Assembly: GCF_035594125.1 (NCBI RefSeq)
Contig: NC_087193.1
Location: 693,501 to 757,500, forward strand
Direction of reading: 5' to 3'
DNA: 64,000 nt
Source of the DNA: Scylla paramamosain
Taxonomy: Eukaryota > Arthropoda > Malacostraca > Decapoda > Portunidae
Below the pieces are notes generated by a model. It was not told where the DNA came from. It saw nothing but the letters and a program-made list of their open reading frames with translations, and ran no database searches. Numbering within the stretch: the first letter of the stretch is position 1; every line of letters begins with the position of its first letter. Shown here in pieces: positions 1 to 13,829 of the stretch. Made by a program: the position numbers and the translations under genes.

Positions 1-293
1 GATGGTAGTTTCAGGGATTAGAACAGTCACCCTTTTTTAGGAACAGGCTGAATGTAGGCAAGCAAGAAGGAAAGGACATCCAACCCTTAAGGAAGTAAGC
101 AGTTCATGCAGGGAACCCACAAAATGCCTAACTTCTGATCTGTCTAAAATTTCTGATTGGGCAGAGCAAACAGTATTGTTCAATGCCTCAAAAACTCAAT
201 TCCTCCATCTATCAACTCGACACAACCTTCCAGATAATTACCCCTTCTTCTTTAATAACACTCAACTGTCCCCCTCTTTCAAGACACTTATGA
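1..293. mobile_element. Jockey-like LINE fragment with inverted 5' part
   Basis: Bases 1 to about 79 match the minus-strand sense of the jockey-like LINE seen elsewhere in the window (compare 26771-26850), while about 76-293 match the same family in plus orientation (compare 14430-14560 and 15610-15830). The plus part decodes to the stretch just after the reverse transcriptase YADD box, with stops and frameshifts. The head-to-head arrangement within one copy resembles a 5' inversion. The element runs off the left edge. Confidence 0.7.
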
Positions 294-1607
294 GTGACAT
301 CATTACACTTAGTGGAGAAGAGTGGGATCACTGTTGACTGTTGCTACTACATCACCTGAGACTAGCAGCTTGTTCATTTATAGATATATTAACTCTGAAA
401 CTATAAAATTTATCTAACAAGTTAAACACATCACCACAAAAAGGGAAAATATCAATATAAGCTGAGATCTAGATAAATTCATGGACAAGCCAACAGATGG
501 TTAAAAGTATGTAAGTTTTATACAGGAGATTAATGTGTAAGGCTACTGTCTTCCTCTAGCTTCTCTTGCACTTTTGTTCAATATCCAGAAAATAATCTAT
601 AGGAAAAGTTTTGTCATGTTCCCATGACAAGGATCATGGATACACTGAAAAAATAGGTTATTGGAAATAAGTTGTTCTTGATATGATGTGGCAAGAGACT
701 GAATCCCACCCAGCAGGACAAGCAAATCCAAATCTTGTTAAAAATTAGGCCACAATGAACACCAAGGCCTGAATGGATTCTGGCCAGCCTTGAGTGTCCT
801 TCCACTACATTCTCATGAACTGTCTTGCCTTTGGCTTTACTCTATGCAAGTTTTGCTTGAGGTGCACCTGACCTAACCTTGCTATCATTGCCAGTAAATT
901 TTCAGAATTAACTCCAAATCATTGGCTGCCAAAACTAACTTTCCCAGCAAATAACATCTATACTCTATTTTTACATACACTTTCCTGGTATATCATTCTA
1001 AACTATACTGTTATACCCATTTTCCTTTTGAGAAAAGAATCAGGAGGTCGTACATGGCAGTTGGTAAGGTAAAGTTAGGTTGCATATGAAAAATTCCAAT
1101 CCTAATGATGAAGAGGATAATGAACCACATGATGTTACTCGCCCACACATGAGAAAATTTAGTCTACAAGTGTGAGAAATCAAATTCTAGGAATTCATAA
1201 TCACTTTGCCTTGAAAGTCATATCACACATCTTATCAAAACACTTCATGTTATCACCAATGCGATTACTTCAAAATTAAAACCTACCAAGTCCCTCGTAC
1301 AATGTTCTAATCTTTTTAGAACAAATGAATGCAACCAACAGCAACATCCTCAGCAATTATTAATATTCTAACACCTTTTAACACTAAATTCACCTGTGTT
1401 TGTTCTTATTTCTATAAATAGATTCTAACACAAACTGTGCCAGTTTTTTTTAAATCACTGTACATAAGTAGGTTTTAGCATTTATTGCAGGTGATTTAAC
1501 TTTGCACTCATTTACCTGTAACGAGTAGCTACTGTTTTTATCTGTATTTGGATGCAGACCAGCACTTGTCAAACTTCTTTGTGGGTGATGTAAGCACTCG
1601 TCAAATA
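294..1607. other. AT-rich intergenic stretch, no gene seen
   Basis: No convincing coding region, repeat family or RNA gene was recognised here. Short open frames exist, but they have no recognisable motifs and no sensible composition. Confidence 0.5.
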
Positions 1608-1664
1608 ACATTATTATTATTATTAGTAGTAGTAGTAGTAGTATTATCATCATCATTATTATTA
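1608..1664. repeat. Compound trinucleotide microsatellite (ATT/AGT/ATC)
   Basis: Runs of ATT, then AGT, then ATC, then ATT follow each other directly. The tract sits at the 5' side of the RTE-like LINE remnant. Confidence 0.9.
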
Positions 1665-1689
1665 CCAACATTAACAACCAGTCAGTATT

Positions 1690-4560
<2,871 letters not shown>

Positions 4561-4635
4561 ATTAGGTTAGGTTAAGCTAGGTTAAGTTAGGTTAGATTAG
4601 GTTATACTAGGTCAGGTTAGATTAGGTTAGGTTAA
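4561..4635. repeat. Degenerate interstitial telomere-like tract (TTAGG)n
   Basis: About a dozen imperfect GGTTA/TTAGG units occur in a row, with scattered units continuing to about 4750. TTAGG is the ancestral arthropod telomere repeat. The same unit also occurs in short runs in arthropod transposons, so telomeric origin is only one explanation. Confidence 0.6.
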
Positions 4636-4967
4636 CGTCCTAGTGGGGGGGTGTCCAGGGGGGAACAGCACCATCAGCTAGGTTTGGTTATGCTAGGTTA
4701 GATTAATGTCCAAGCAGGAGGGGTCTAGGGGTTAGGATAGGTTAGAGAAATTCAAACTAAGGTAAATTTCCTTAGATTTTTTAAAGCCCTTTTTTCACTT
4801 ATTTTCCATCCCCCCCCTCAAAACCCCTGATTCCCCACAGGCCCCTAAGCCTGTTTGAGGGGTGAAGGGGACTGGGGGTAGAATGTGGGAGGGCGGACTT
4901 ATCAGGAAATACCCTGTTCTCTCTCTGAACAAAATGCAAAGAACATAAAAACTGACACAATGAAAAA

Positions 4968-5554
<587 letters not shown>

Positions 5555-5960
5555 TCACTATTCTAGATACTCTTTTCAGATAAAACATTGAAGTACACCT
5601 TAATATTATACAAGGATACAAATTCAAAATATAAACAGCATTCATATATTGTGAAGAATAAAAAAAATGTGAGAAGAATCAGAGACCGTGATGATACCAG
5701 TGATGTTTTGTTAATCCTCTACGCATTCAGTTCACATAAATCATTGAAGCATAACATAATATTATGTAGGGATAAAAACTTAAGATATAAGCAACATGCG
5801 CATACAGTAAAAAGTTATGTGAATAAAATAAAATAATCGGTGACATGACTGCCGGTATTTTTGTTGCTGTTGTTGTTGTTGTTGTTGTTTTACTGTTCTA
5901 AGCACTCGTTTAACATAAAATCACTGAAATGTAGCTCAATATTATGTAATGATACAAAAT
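5555..5960. repeat. Three degenerate tandem units of about 156 bp
   Basis: A block beginning CATTGAAG or CACTGAAA, followed by a TATTAT(A/G)-AGGATA-like core, recurs near 5586, 5742 and 5922. Offsets are about 156 and 180 bp. The longer second spacing is accounted for by a GTT microsatellite at 5858-5890. TACTGTTCTA-type sequence precedes the first and third units. Confidence 0.6.
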
Positions 5961-6680
5961 ATTGCTAATATGTACATTACGCCCGGTTCTGAATCGTATT
6001 ATTTTTTACCTCTCCACTGTTTCCTTACTTGTATGGAAGTAGCAAATAAATGTTGTGTAAAACTTTTTTTTTTTTTATGAACTCAGTGCGCGATATCCAT
6101 CACGTACTGTAGTTGACATGACACTGGGCTAGCTGAAACATGTCACGTGTCCAGTGTTCAGAGTGAGAATTTCCCAGACAAGGGCTGAAACTTTCCTAAA
6201 TATGACCAAAAATTCCTAAATAGATTTTCCTTACATATAATCTATAAATAAAAGTATTTTTTGTGCTTTCTTGAACTTTTTTTATGCTTTTAAAGATTGA
6301 TAGCCTTAATATTTCATACAAAATATTTACTGAAAAAAATAGAGAACCACCTGATATCAAATCATGAAATGAACTTTAACAAGAATTTACAGAAAAGGAA
6401 GACTTACAGAATTTATCTTATCTTTTTTTTTTTTTTTGTATTTAAGAAAGCTACAAGCAAAAGAAATCCCTCTATGTAATATCAGCAGATTACAAAAAAA
6501 AAAAAAGCATTTTACTCCATAAATAGAAAAGAGCTTATAAATGCACAAATTAATTATTTTATCTACCCAAAATATTTATCATCATATAATCTCAGTTATA
6601 TAACGGTGACACAACAACTACCTTACTTAACGAAAAACAGACAAAAATAGAAGTAACGTGTGGCATAAAACAGATGTAAT
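5961..6680. other. AT-rich stretch, no gene seen
   Basis: Only A and T homopolymers and short meaningless open frames were seen. Confidence 0.5.
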
Positions 6681-6689
6681 GGATCAACA

Positions 6690-7330
6690 ACACTGTTCTT
6701 ATTAATAACATAAAAGATAATAAAAAAATACAAGAATGAGGTATAGGATTCAAGAACAAGTTCATAATACCTGTAATATTTTACGCAGATGATGAACTGA
6801 TCCTAACTCACTCAAAACACGAAGCAGATAAAAGCATTAGCATATTCCAAGAAATATCCACAAAAACTGGACTCAATATTGATAAAGATAAGAGTAATAC
6901 ATCAATATATAACGACCATTTCCACCTCCTGAAATAATGGAAATAAAAATAGTCAGTCAGCAACATATCTTACCTTGGACTTATAACAAATAGTAGAAAC
7001 TGTTTCGAGACCTACAAAAAAACAATGCACTTAAAAAAAATAGCCAATACTACCTATTCAGTCACACAAAAAGCTATAAAAGACTATTATTTGGAAAGAC
7101 TTATTGGAAAGGAGTGGCTATACCCTCTTCCTTACATGGCAATTAAATTATTGCATTTACAAAGGAGGAGATAAATAACCTACAAAGAATAGAAAATCAA
7201 GTATATAGAGGAATACTAAAATTACCAAGCTTTACAGTTGGAGCCTCATCTTGTAAGTCAAAAAGACATGACATCAAACATACTGTACATGAAGCATGCA
7301 CCACACAAGTGAAAATGAGCTTATAAAAGA
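6690..7330 (+). mobile_element. Decayed LINE reverse transcriptase remnant (FYADD box)
   Basis: Near 6777-6910 the plus strand decodes to a reverse transcriptase catalytic box, VIFYADDELIL. It is followed by a helix and a TGLNID-K-DKSN segment typical of the region after motif C in LINE polymerases. Further recognisable but stop-riddled sequence runs to about 7330. It differs from the other LINE families in the window and could not be assigned to a clade. Confidence 0.6.
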
Positions 7331-7358
7331 AATATCTCAATACCAAGTTGGTATTGTT

Positions 7359-7401
7359 GGAGTTATTTTTAAGTTGGTATTACCAACTTAAAAATAACTC
7401 C
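7359..7401. repeat. Perfect 43-nt palindrome (21-bp arms)
   Basis: GGAGTTATTTTTAAGTTGGT and its exact reverse complement flank a one-base centre. A smaller palindrome (ATACCAA-G-TTGGTAT) lies immediately upstream at about 7340-7354. The structure could form a hairpin or cruciform. Confidence 0.9.
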
Positions 7402-7549
7402 ACAAAGTGGATTAAACAAATAAAACAATATCAAGAAGTAGACCTCAGCACAGGAAAAAAAAAAAGTAAAACAAATGATAGAAATGGATATAAAAAAAAA
7501 AAAGAGAAAAGAAAAAGATTGATTGATTGATACTTTTAGTGTTGCATTA

Positions 7550-8560
7550 ATAATGAAATATAACAAAGAAGGAGGATGGACCTTGCCACCCACCTTCTGG
7601 GCAAAGACTTAAGAAATGGTCAATATTCATATTGACCTTGCAGCCTAAATTTAGCAATGAGGTGGCATTCCGTGACATAATGACGCAGAGTGTGTCCTCT
7701 TGGTCCAGCACGTAGCACACGGCATTCACCAGGAGAGGCACTGACTTTCCAAAAGTATTTATAGCCTAATCTGAGCCTCATTGCCACCCTGTCATGTGAT
7801 GCAGTATCTCCCATAGGTGTAAGCACAGCTCTAGGAGACATATGCATAATATGCATATGCAATAATAACACTGCTGCCACTGCCCCTATGGCAACAAAGC
7901 TCCAACTGATCACTAATGCTGCTATATATAAAGTCCTTAATACTACTCTTAACATAACCCAAAGTGTACTCAGCGCCAGAGTCCACTGTGTCATCCTGAA
8001 GGGCACACTGAGCAAGGCAATCTGCCTTTTCATTAAGCGGGATACCCACATGAGAGGGTATCCATGTGAAATGGACCGTGGCACCAGCACCTTATAGGGC
8101 GTGGATGAAATCAAGACATTTATTAACTGGATCACAGTCCATGGGAGAGGAAGATTGGTGAGCATACAGTGCAGCCTGTCAACAAAGAATACATCCTTAC
8201 GAAGAGGCGCCACAATATGGAGCGCCTCCAGAACAGCATACCTCCCTAGTGGAGGACATGTGTGCAGGGAGCCGCCTGGAAACCTCAGTGTCAGTATGGT
8301 GATTGGCAGAAATGTAGTCGCAGATGAACAGCCTACATCCGGACCTGCTGCCATTGACTGATCCATCACAATAAACATGAATAGCCTGAACGTGGGGGTA
8401 CTTGGACAATTTAGTTATGAACATGTCTTGCAGCACATGAGGGGGCCAGTCCCTCTTGGGCTGATGCACTGAGTGAATATCAACACTGACACGATGAGGG
8501 TTCCAGACGGGCTGGAGCGGTGACATAACAATGTTAATACAGGCCTCGGCTATACCTACA
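7550..8560 (-). mobile_element. LINE C-terminal fragment with RNase H domain
   Basis: On the minus strand, frames between about 8526 and 7550 give an RNase H fold in order. The first motif is VYCDGSVNGSRSGC (about 8360-8390), then AVLEALHIV with the conserved Glu, VFFVDRLHC with the second Asp, and WIPSHVGIPLNEKADCLA (about 8010-8070) with the His and last Asp. Frameshifts separate the blocks. RNase H domains of this kind occur at the C-terminus of I/R1/LOA-type LINEs. No upstream RT was recognised, so the copy is 5'-truncated. Confidence 0.75.
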
Positions 8561-8617
8561 CTTGTAAAACTCCCAAGATCTTCCTGAGGTATGGAAACAA
8601 AGTTATTGGATATGTAT

Positions 8618-8770
8618 TTGGCTAGGTGTCAGAAGTTACGATGGCGTTAAATCCTGAAAAAAAATGACTTTTTACTGATGAAGGAGTTTTTGGGTAGCTG
8701 GAAAACAAACTTAGCATTATTCCGGACAGAAATACAAAGCGTATGAGAATCAGGATACCAAGAGCAAGGG
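8618..8770 (-). mobile_element. Jockey-like LINE fragment
   Basis: This region matches the minus-oriented jockey-like copy at about 27195-27340, including the GCCAGAAGT, AAGGAGTTTTTGG and GCAGAAATA landmarks. It is a short internal fragment with no ends. Confidence 0.65.
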
Positions 8771-8929
8771 ACATAAGCAGTGAACTATTATTTAATAACG
8801 ATGCCATAGCAGAAAAAAAAAAAATGGAAAGTATAGCTGAAATCAGTGAAAAGTGAACAGATCCAAAGACCCAGACAGCAAGAAAAATACGTCCAGGGAG
8901 AGCCGTTGAAAAGACTATTCTACCGACCG

Positions 8930-10256
8930 ACAACTGAACTGAATTGCAGATAACGTGGTGATTATGAATGAAACGGCAGATGAACTTCAAAGGTTGTTTG
9001 ATGTTGTAGATGGATATGGAAGGGACTTTGGTGTGTGATTTAGCAGCGAGAAAAGCAAGGTAATGATTGTTGAATATGACAAAAGATGAGAGAAATTCAA
9101 TGTGGAGACTGGGAGGAAATGTGTTGCGACAGACAGATGAATACAAGTACCTGGGAATGTGAATGAGTCCGAATGGCTGTGTGAAGGCAAAGAATGAAAA
9201 GCTAAGCATGATGAACCAGTGGATGTGTCGTCTAGGAAGTGCAGCAAGGATGAGAGCAAGTAAATATGACGTGCTGCGAGAAGTTTGGAAGAGCGTGGCT
9301 GTTCGGAACATTATGTATGGTATGGATGTGATTGTGTGGAATGAAAATGAATTAGAAAAGTTAGAAGTAGGACAGAATAGAGTAGCAAGGATGGCACTTA
9401 ATGCACCAAGATATGCAGCGATTGAGGCCCTGAGGAAGGGACATGGATTGGAGTACTTTTAGAGAGAGACATGCAAAAGTAACCTTGAGGTACAAAGCTA
9501 GAGCGAATGGATGATGCGAGACTAATGGAATGTTAGGAGCAGCAGGTGTGGTTTGGAAAGTAGTTGGGCTTTTCAACGATTTGAGGGGAGGCATGTTGAG
9601 AGTGATTGGAGTATGATTGCCAGAAATGGGGAGGGTTTAGAATGGGATGTTAGAAAGTGGAAAAAATGAGATAGAGTGGTGAAGCATGTGGGATTGAATG
9701 AATGGAAGAATAAGATGGGACATAAGAGTACTTTGGAGTGGTATAGAGAGAAAAAGCTCGCAGTGTATGGCAAGTGGTATGATGGAAGCCTTGATCATCT
9801 CTTCCAAGTGAGGGCGCATTGCATGGATGTGAATGCAAGGAGTTACAAATGGTCTGAGTCTCACAGCAAAGTGTGCCAGATGTGTGTGATATGGGAGAGG
9901 ATGAGGAGGTGAGGCATGTGGTGCTGGAGTGTGTGAAGCATGCCAGAGACAGGAATGACATGATGCAAGTGGTGCTGAGGGAATTGGGACACGCTAGAGT
10001 GAAGACAGGAATGGAATGGATGGTGTTGCTGCTGGGACTGTGTGGGGAGACCAATGGAAGGATGATTGAGGCAGTGAACAAGTTTCTGGAGAAAATGTGA
10101 CGTGCTAGATGCAGGAACTAGTGGTGTGATAGATGCTGTATGACTCTGTATGCCGTTTTCTGTTGTCGTTCTTTGTTTTCCCTAAGGATTGCCGATGCAA
10201 AGGCCTGGCTTGGGAGGAATCCTGAGCCTCCTGTCAGATCAAGATCAAGATCAGCA
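8930..10256 (+). mobile_element. LINE with ATCAAG-type tail, copy 1 (RT C-terminal half)
   Basis: The copy begins inside the RT just after the catalytic box (AD-N/D-VVIMNETADELQ), runs through a YGRDFGV-x-FSSEKSKVM segment and a YGMDVIVWNE-x-ELEKLE segment, and ends in a Cys/His region of the form CQMC-x(n)-H-V-x-L-E-C (about 9870-9970). This is the zinc-knuckle-like C-terminus seen in several LINE polymerases. Stops at about 9050 and 9470 and a frameshift near 9890 inactivate it. The 3' end carries ATCAAGATCAAGATCA repeats at about 10226-10256, a simple-repeat tail. Confidence 0.7.
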
Positions 10257-11040
10257 GCGCTGGAGCATGAAATTGGAGGATGAAAGTGGAAGCAAACGGA
10301 GGAAGAGATGCATGAGAATGACAGACAGGAATGGATTGCAAGTTGTGTGGGCAATAAGAATGGCAGGGAGGAATTAAAATGAGCGTGAATGGGTGGTAAC
10401 AAGAGGAGACAGAGTGGGAGCCGAATGGGGTGTGAGAAAATGGAAGAATGAGATAGACAAAGAAGTGAAATGTGTGGGACTGAATTAATGGAAGAATGAA
10501 ATGGAAAGAAAGAGGACCCTGGAATGGTACAAGGAGAAAGAGGCCCCGAGGTATGAAAGGTGGTATGATGGAAGCCTGGGCGGTGATCTCTTCCGAGCGA
10601 GGGCACAATGTATGGATGTGAATGCAAGGAGTTACAGGTGGTCTGAGTCCTGCAGCAAAGTGTGCCAGATGTGTGACATGGGAGAGGATGAGACGGTGGA
10701 ACATGTGGTGCTGGAGTGTGTGAAGTATGCCAGAGACAGGAATGAGATGATGCAAGTGATACTGAGTTAGGGCATGATAGGAATGAAAGAGTGGAGAAGA
10801 CAGGAAATGAATGGATGGTGTTGTTGCTGGGACTGTGTAGAGAGACGAATGAAAGGATGATTGAGGCGGTGAAAGAGTTTCTGGAGAGAATGTGGCGTGC
10901 CAGGTGTAGGAACAATTAGGATAGAGGATGCTGTTCGTTTCTCTTTTTTTTCCCCCTTCTACAGGAGTTGCCGATCCAAAGGCCTGGCTCAGGAGTGATC
11001 CTGTGCCACCTGTTCCATCAAGATCAAGATCAAGATCAGG
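10257..11040 (+). mobile_element. LINE with ATCAAG-type tail, copy 2 (5'-truncated)
   Basis: This is a second copy of the same family in the same orientation, directly after copy 1. The Cys/His block, CQMCDMGEDETVEHVVLEC, is at about 10660-10720, and the copy again ends in a run of ATCAAG units at about 11016-11038 preceded by GCCGATCCAAAGGCCTGGC. The shared end sequence defines the 3' terminus of the family. Confidence 0.7.
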
Positions 11041-12245
11041 AGTGTCTGAAGCCTGGGATTCAAATTCGCTGCAGGCAGTAGTGGTCAGAGGACGTATTTT
11101 TTTTAGCCAAGTAAAGGCTTGCACGCTGCTCCAAGTGTCTGAAAAGTGAGGGATCGAGGTTCTGAGGGGGAGGTACTTTGTTACGTCACGCAATTATAAT
11201 CAGGAAGGTAAGGTTGAGTAAGTGGAGCGGAGGCGTTTGGATTTTAAAATTTTGGGTGTGATTCGGTGACAGTTGGTGCTGGGGAGAGGCCTTCCTTCCT
11301 TGCCTGTGTATGCTTACGGAACTGATGGCGTTAATAGTGCACAGTTGTGGAAATTCTGCACATAACTCAGTCCTTCCTTCCAACAGACTTCAATTGTCTT
11401 ACCTAACACTAAGCAAAGGACTGACGTGCCTTAAGATGTGGGCTAGCCGTGGAGGGTATCAATTTAAGTCATTATATTCACGAGCCATACTGCTGAAAAT
11501 GACAGGGTAACAACCAGGTAAGTGATGTCTATGGTGATGGCAGGCTGCCAGGCCTGCCAAACGCCCCAGTGTTTGCTGGAAATGGTGACCCGGGAATGTT
11601 TACTTCAGTTAATTTCAAGAGGCTCTTCTCCAAGATCCAGTCTTCACAGGTAGGACCATTCTCCAAGGTGTTTCATTTTTAGGGTTATTCAGAGTGATGT
11701 GATTAATTACCTCATTTTCTAGGTCAACTTAATTTAAACAAATGTGCCTTCAGTTTTCTTTTAAAGACGTATGCAAACACCTTGACACTGTTTGGAAGCC
11801 TATGGTATGGCCCTGATGCTCCATATGTGAAATGTGAAACTCCTTCCTTTTACCTCTTTCCGCATTGTATCTTAGTTCCTCCATTGTCTTTTTTTTTTTT
11901 TTTTATGCTTTGTCTTGTAGTTTCATTAATATTTTGGTCATACATGGTCAGTTTTTGCCTTGCATATGCAGGTTTACCAGTCCTTAGAGCTCTGTAAGTC
12001 ACCATGCATATATATTTTAAAAATCATCCTTGCTTTAGTTGGGAGCCAGTGTAGATCAGTTAGTAGTGATGTCACTCAAGACGGTGTATCAGTAATAATC
12101 TTTGCTACTTTTTTACCTTTTTTTTTTTTTTAAGGTACTTGATGACAACTTAAAATAGATTGAATTAGTATAGTTTAGGTGTGATGAAACATTATTTTGA
12201 AACAATCTATGAGTGGCTGATTGATCTGAGAAGAAATCCGGTAAA
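11041..12245. other. No recognised gene; possible 5' untranslated exon(s)
   Basis: No protein family was recognised. The interval lies upstream of the first TACC coding exon and contains a possible splice-bounded segment described separately, plus a further CAG-GTAGGA donor-like site at about 11647-11655. The remainder is T-rich. Confidence 0.35.
11387..11517 (+). other. Candidate non-coding exon (weak)
   Basis: A good acceptor (pyrimidine-rich tract ending CCAACAG) is followed 131 bp later by a consensus donor (CCAG then GTAAGTG). The first TACC coding exon at 16537 starts with an acceptor just upstream of its ATG, so at least one upstream non-coding exon must exist. This segment is one candidate. 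There is no expression evidence. Confidence 0.2.
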
Positions 12246-12247
12246 TT

Positions 12248-12402
12248 TATAGTTTAAGCCAATGTCCCCAATCTCTACCCATGGCCCACGGCGTTATTAT
12301 TAATTTCCGACAAGTAGTGTAATCATTAGAAATGATGTGAATAGTGAGAAGAACAAAATGAGGTAGGTTATTACCACGTAGTGTGTAATGGCTTAAACTA
12401 TA
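12248..12402. mobile_element. Small TIR element (MITE-like), about 155 bp
   Basis: Its ends are inverted copies of TTATAGTTTAAGCCA. No coding capacity. Its 3' three-quarters recur at 12525-12644. Confidence 0.5.
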
Positions 12403-12644
12403 ATAAAACCTTAACCTAACCTAACCTAACCTAACAACTGAAGTTCAGGCAACAATACACCATTTATGTTTACCTGTGGGCTTAGAAAAAGTTGAGAGCG
12501 CTGTGCATTCCCAGGCCTATTGTGGCGTTATTATTAATTTCCGACAAGTAGTGTAATCATTAGAAATGATGTGAATAGTGAGAAGAACAAAATGAGGTAG
12601 GTTATTACCACGTAGTGTGTAATGGCTTAAACTATAATAAAACC
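12291..12644. repeat. 120-bp direct repeat pair flanking a telomere-like tract
   Basis: The sequence 12291-12410, beginning GCGTTATTATTAATTTCC and ending TAATAAAACC, is repeated with no difference I could see at 12525-12644. The 114 bp between the copies begins with a (CCTAA)n run. Confidence 0.9.
12411..12436. repeat. Interstitial telomere-like (CCTAA)n tract
   Basis: Four consecutive CCTAA units, the complement of TTAGG, begin exactly where the first 120-bp repeat copy ends. Smaller similar runs occur near 12990 and 55878. Confidence 0.7.
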
Positions 12645-13239
12645 AGAAATCCTATGTGAGAGATAGTATTATGCAGCCTTCGCATCAGTTTTTTGAAATC
12701 CAAATTGCAGTCCAACAATAATCCAAACTTTCTCACCAATTTCACTATTGTAGTATTACCATTTGTACTTTCCTGTAGCAGGGATTTACGTAAGGTGCAG
12801 GATTCCTGTGTTGTTTTCCATCTCTTGAGAGTGGTCAGCTTGTACATGTAAAGGGGATTATGGAAGTAACCTCGCCCTGCTTATTTCTGGGCACTGACTA
12901 TTCCTTGACAAAATATAAAATTTTTTCAAGTTGTGATCTACACAGTGAATATATCAACAGTGAAACTAAAGAACTGAATGAATCTAAGTCTAACCTAACC
13001 TAGTCCTCAAATGATGCAGGTTTTATTTCAGTATTATCCTGTGTATGCGTTTTAGCATGTCTGTCATACTGCCCTTTAAATGTGGCCATTGAAGGGCCAC
13101 TCGCTACACCCAGGGAATGGATCCCAGTAGTTGTGATAGAGAACCAGTTGCTTTTCAAGTTTTCCCCATGTGGTTGGTCGCTCATGGCTTGAAGTGCCCT
13201 CCTTCATCCTTGGGATTCCTTTGGAAGAATCTGCAGTAT
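12645..13239. other. No gene seen
   Basis: No coding motif or repeat family was recognised. Short CCTAA-like units occur near 12990. Confidence 0.4.
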
Positions 13240-13372
13240 TTTGTTTATTTGTTTATTTATTTATTTTCTTTGTATGTAAAAGGATTGCTGTCCAAAGGCA
13301 GCAAAAAAATGAGGAAAAAGGCCCACTGAGGTGCCAGTCACCAAACAAAGGTCAGGTTGCCCCCTATATTAT
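13240..13372 (-). mobile_element. Jockey-like LINE 3'-end remnant
   Basis: A T-rich start followed by GTAAAAGGATTGCTGTCCAAAGGCA-like sequence matches the reverse complement of the jockey-like 3' UTR seen after the poly(T) starts at 25374, 40119 and 45199. Only the 3' end is present. Confidence 0.55.
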
Positions 13373-13394
13373 AAGCTAGTACACAAACAAATGT

Positions 13395-13775
13395 ATGACT
13401 GTTTTTAACAACTGTACCATTATAAAAAATGCCAATGATACAGTGATTACAGGAAAGATACTAAATGATGACTCCAGAAATGACACAACTCAGGTCCAAA
13501 AATTTGTTGAGGGGTGTAATGAAAATTATTTGATATTTAATGTAAAGAAAAACAGAGAAATTGTAATAGATTTTAGGAAAAAAGTTTACAAATGTTCCAA
13601 GTATTATCAGTGTTAAGGAGGAACCCGTGAAATGGGTAAATCAATATAAATATCTCAGGATTTTGATTGATAAATTTAAAGGCAATGCAAACACAGATCT
13701 AGTCATGAAAAAATTGCAATCAAAGGCTCAATTTTCTCGATTTTTAATAATGTTTATGTAGATAAAAAATGATCA
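13395..13775 (+). mobile_element. L2/CR1-type LINE RT fragment
   Basis: The plus frame decodes to AND-TVITGKI, then VQKFVEGCNENYLIFNVKK, VIDFRKK and YKYLRILIDKFK-x-NANTD. This matches the post-catalytic RT region of L2/CR1-type LINEs (the W/G-C-N-x-N-x-L-x-x-N-x-K-K-T-K-E-x-x-x-D-F-R signature). It is interrupted and lacks both ends. Confidence 0.6.
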
Positions 13776-13829
13776 GCTTGTTTAACAAATCTACTTTAGA
13801 GTCTATTCTGTGTTTTCAGTTACTTCATT

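Noticed and set aside
11041..11100. tRNA-like B box (GGATTCAAATTC) near 11055
   Set aside because: No matching A box at the right distance and no cloverleaf could be drawn. No tRNA or rRNA gene was recognised anywhere in the window.
10234..11193. 319-codon minus-strand ORF
   Set aside because: It is the antisense shadow of two LINE copies whose plus strand carries recognisable RT C-terminal and Cys/His motifs.
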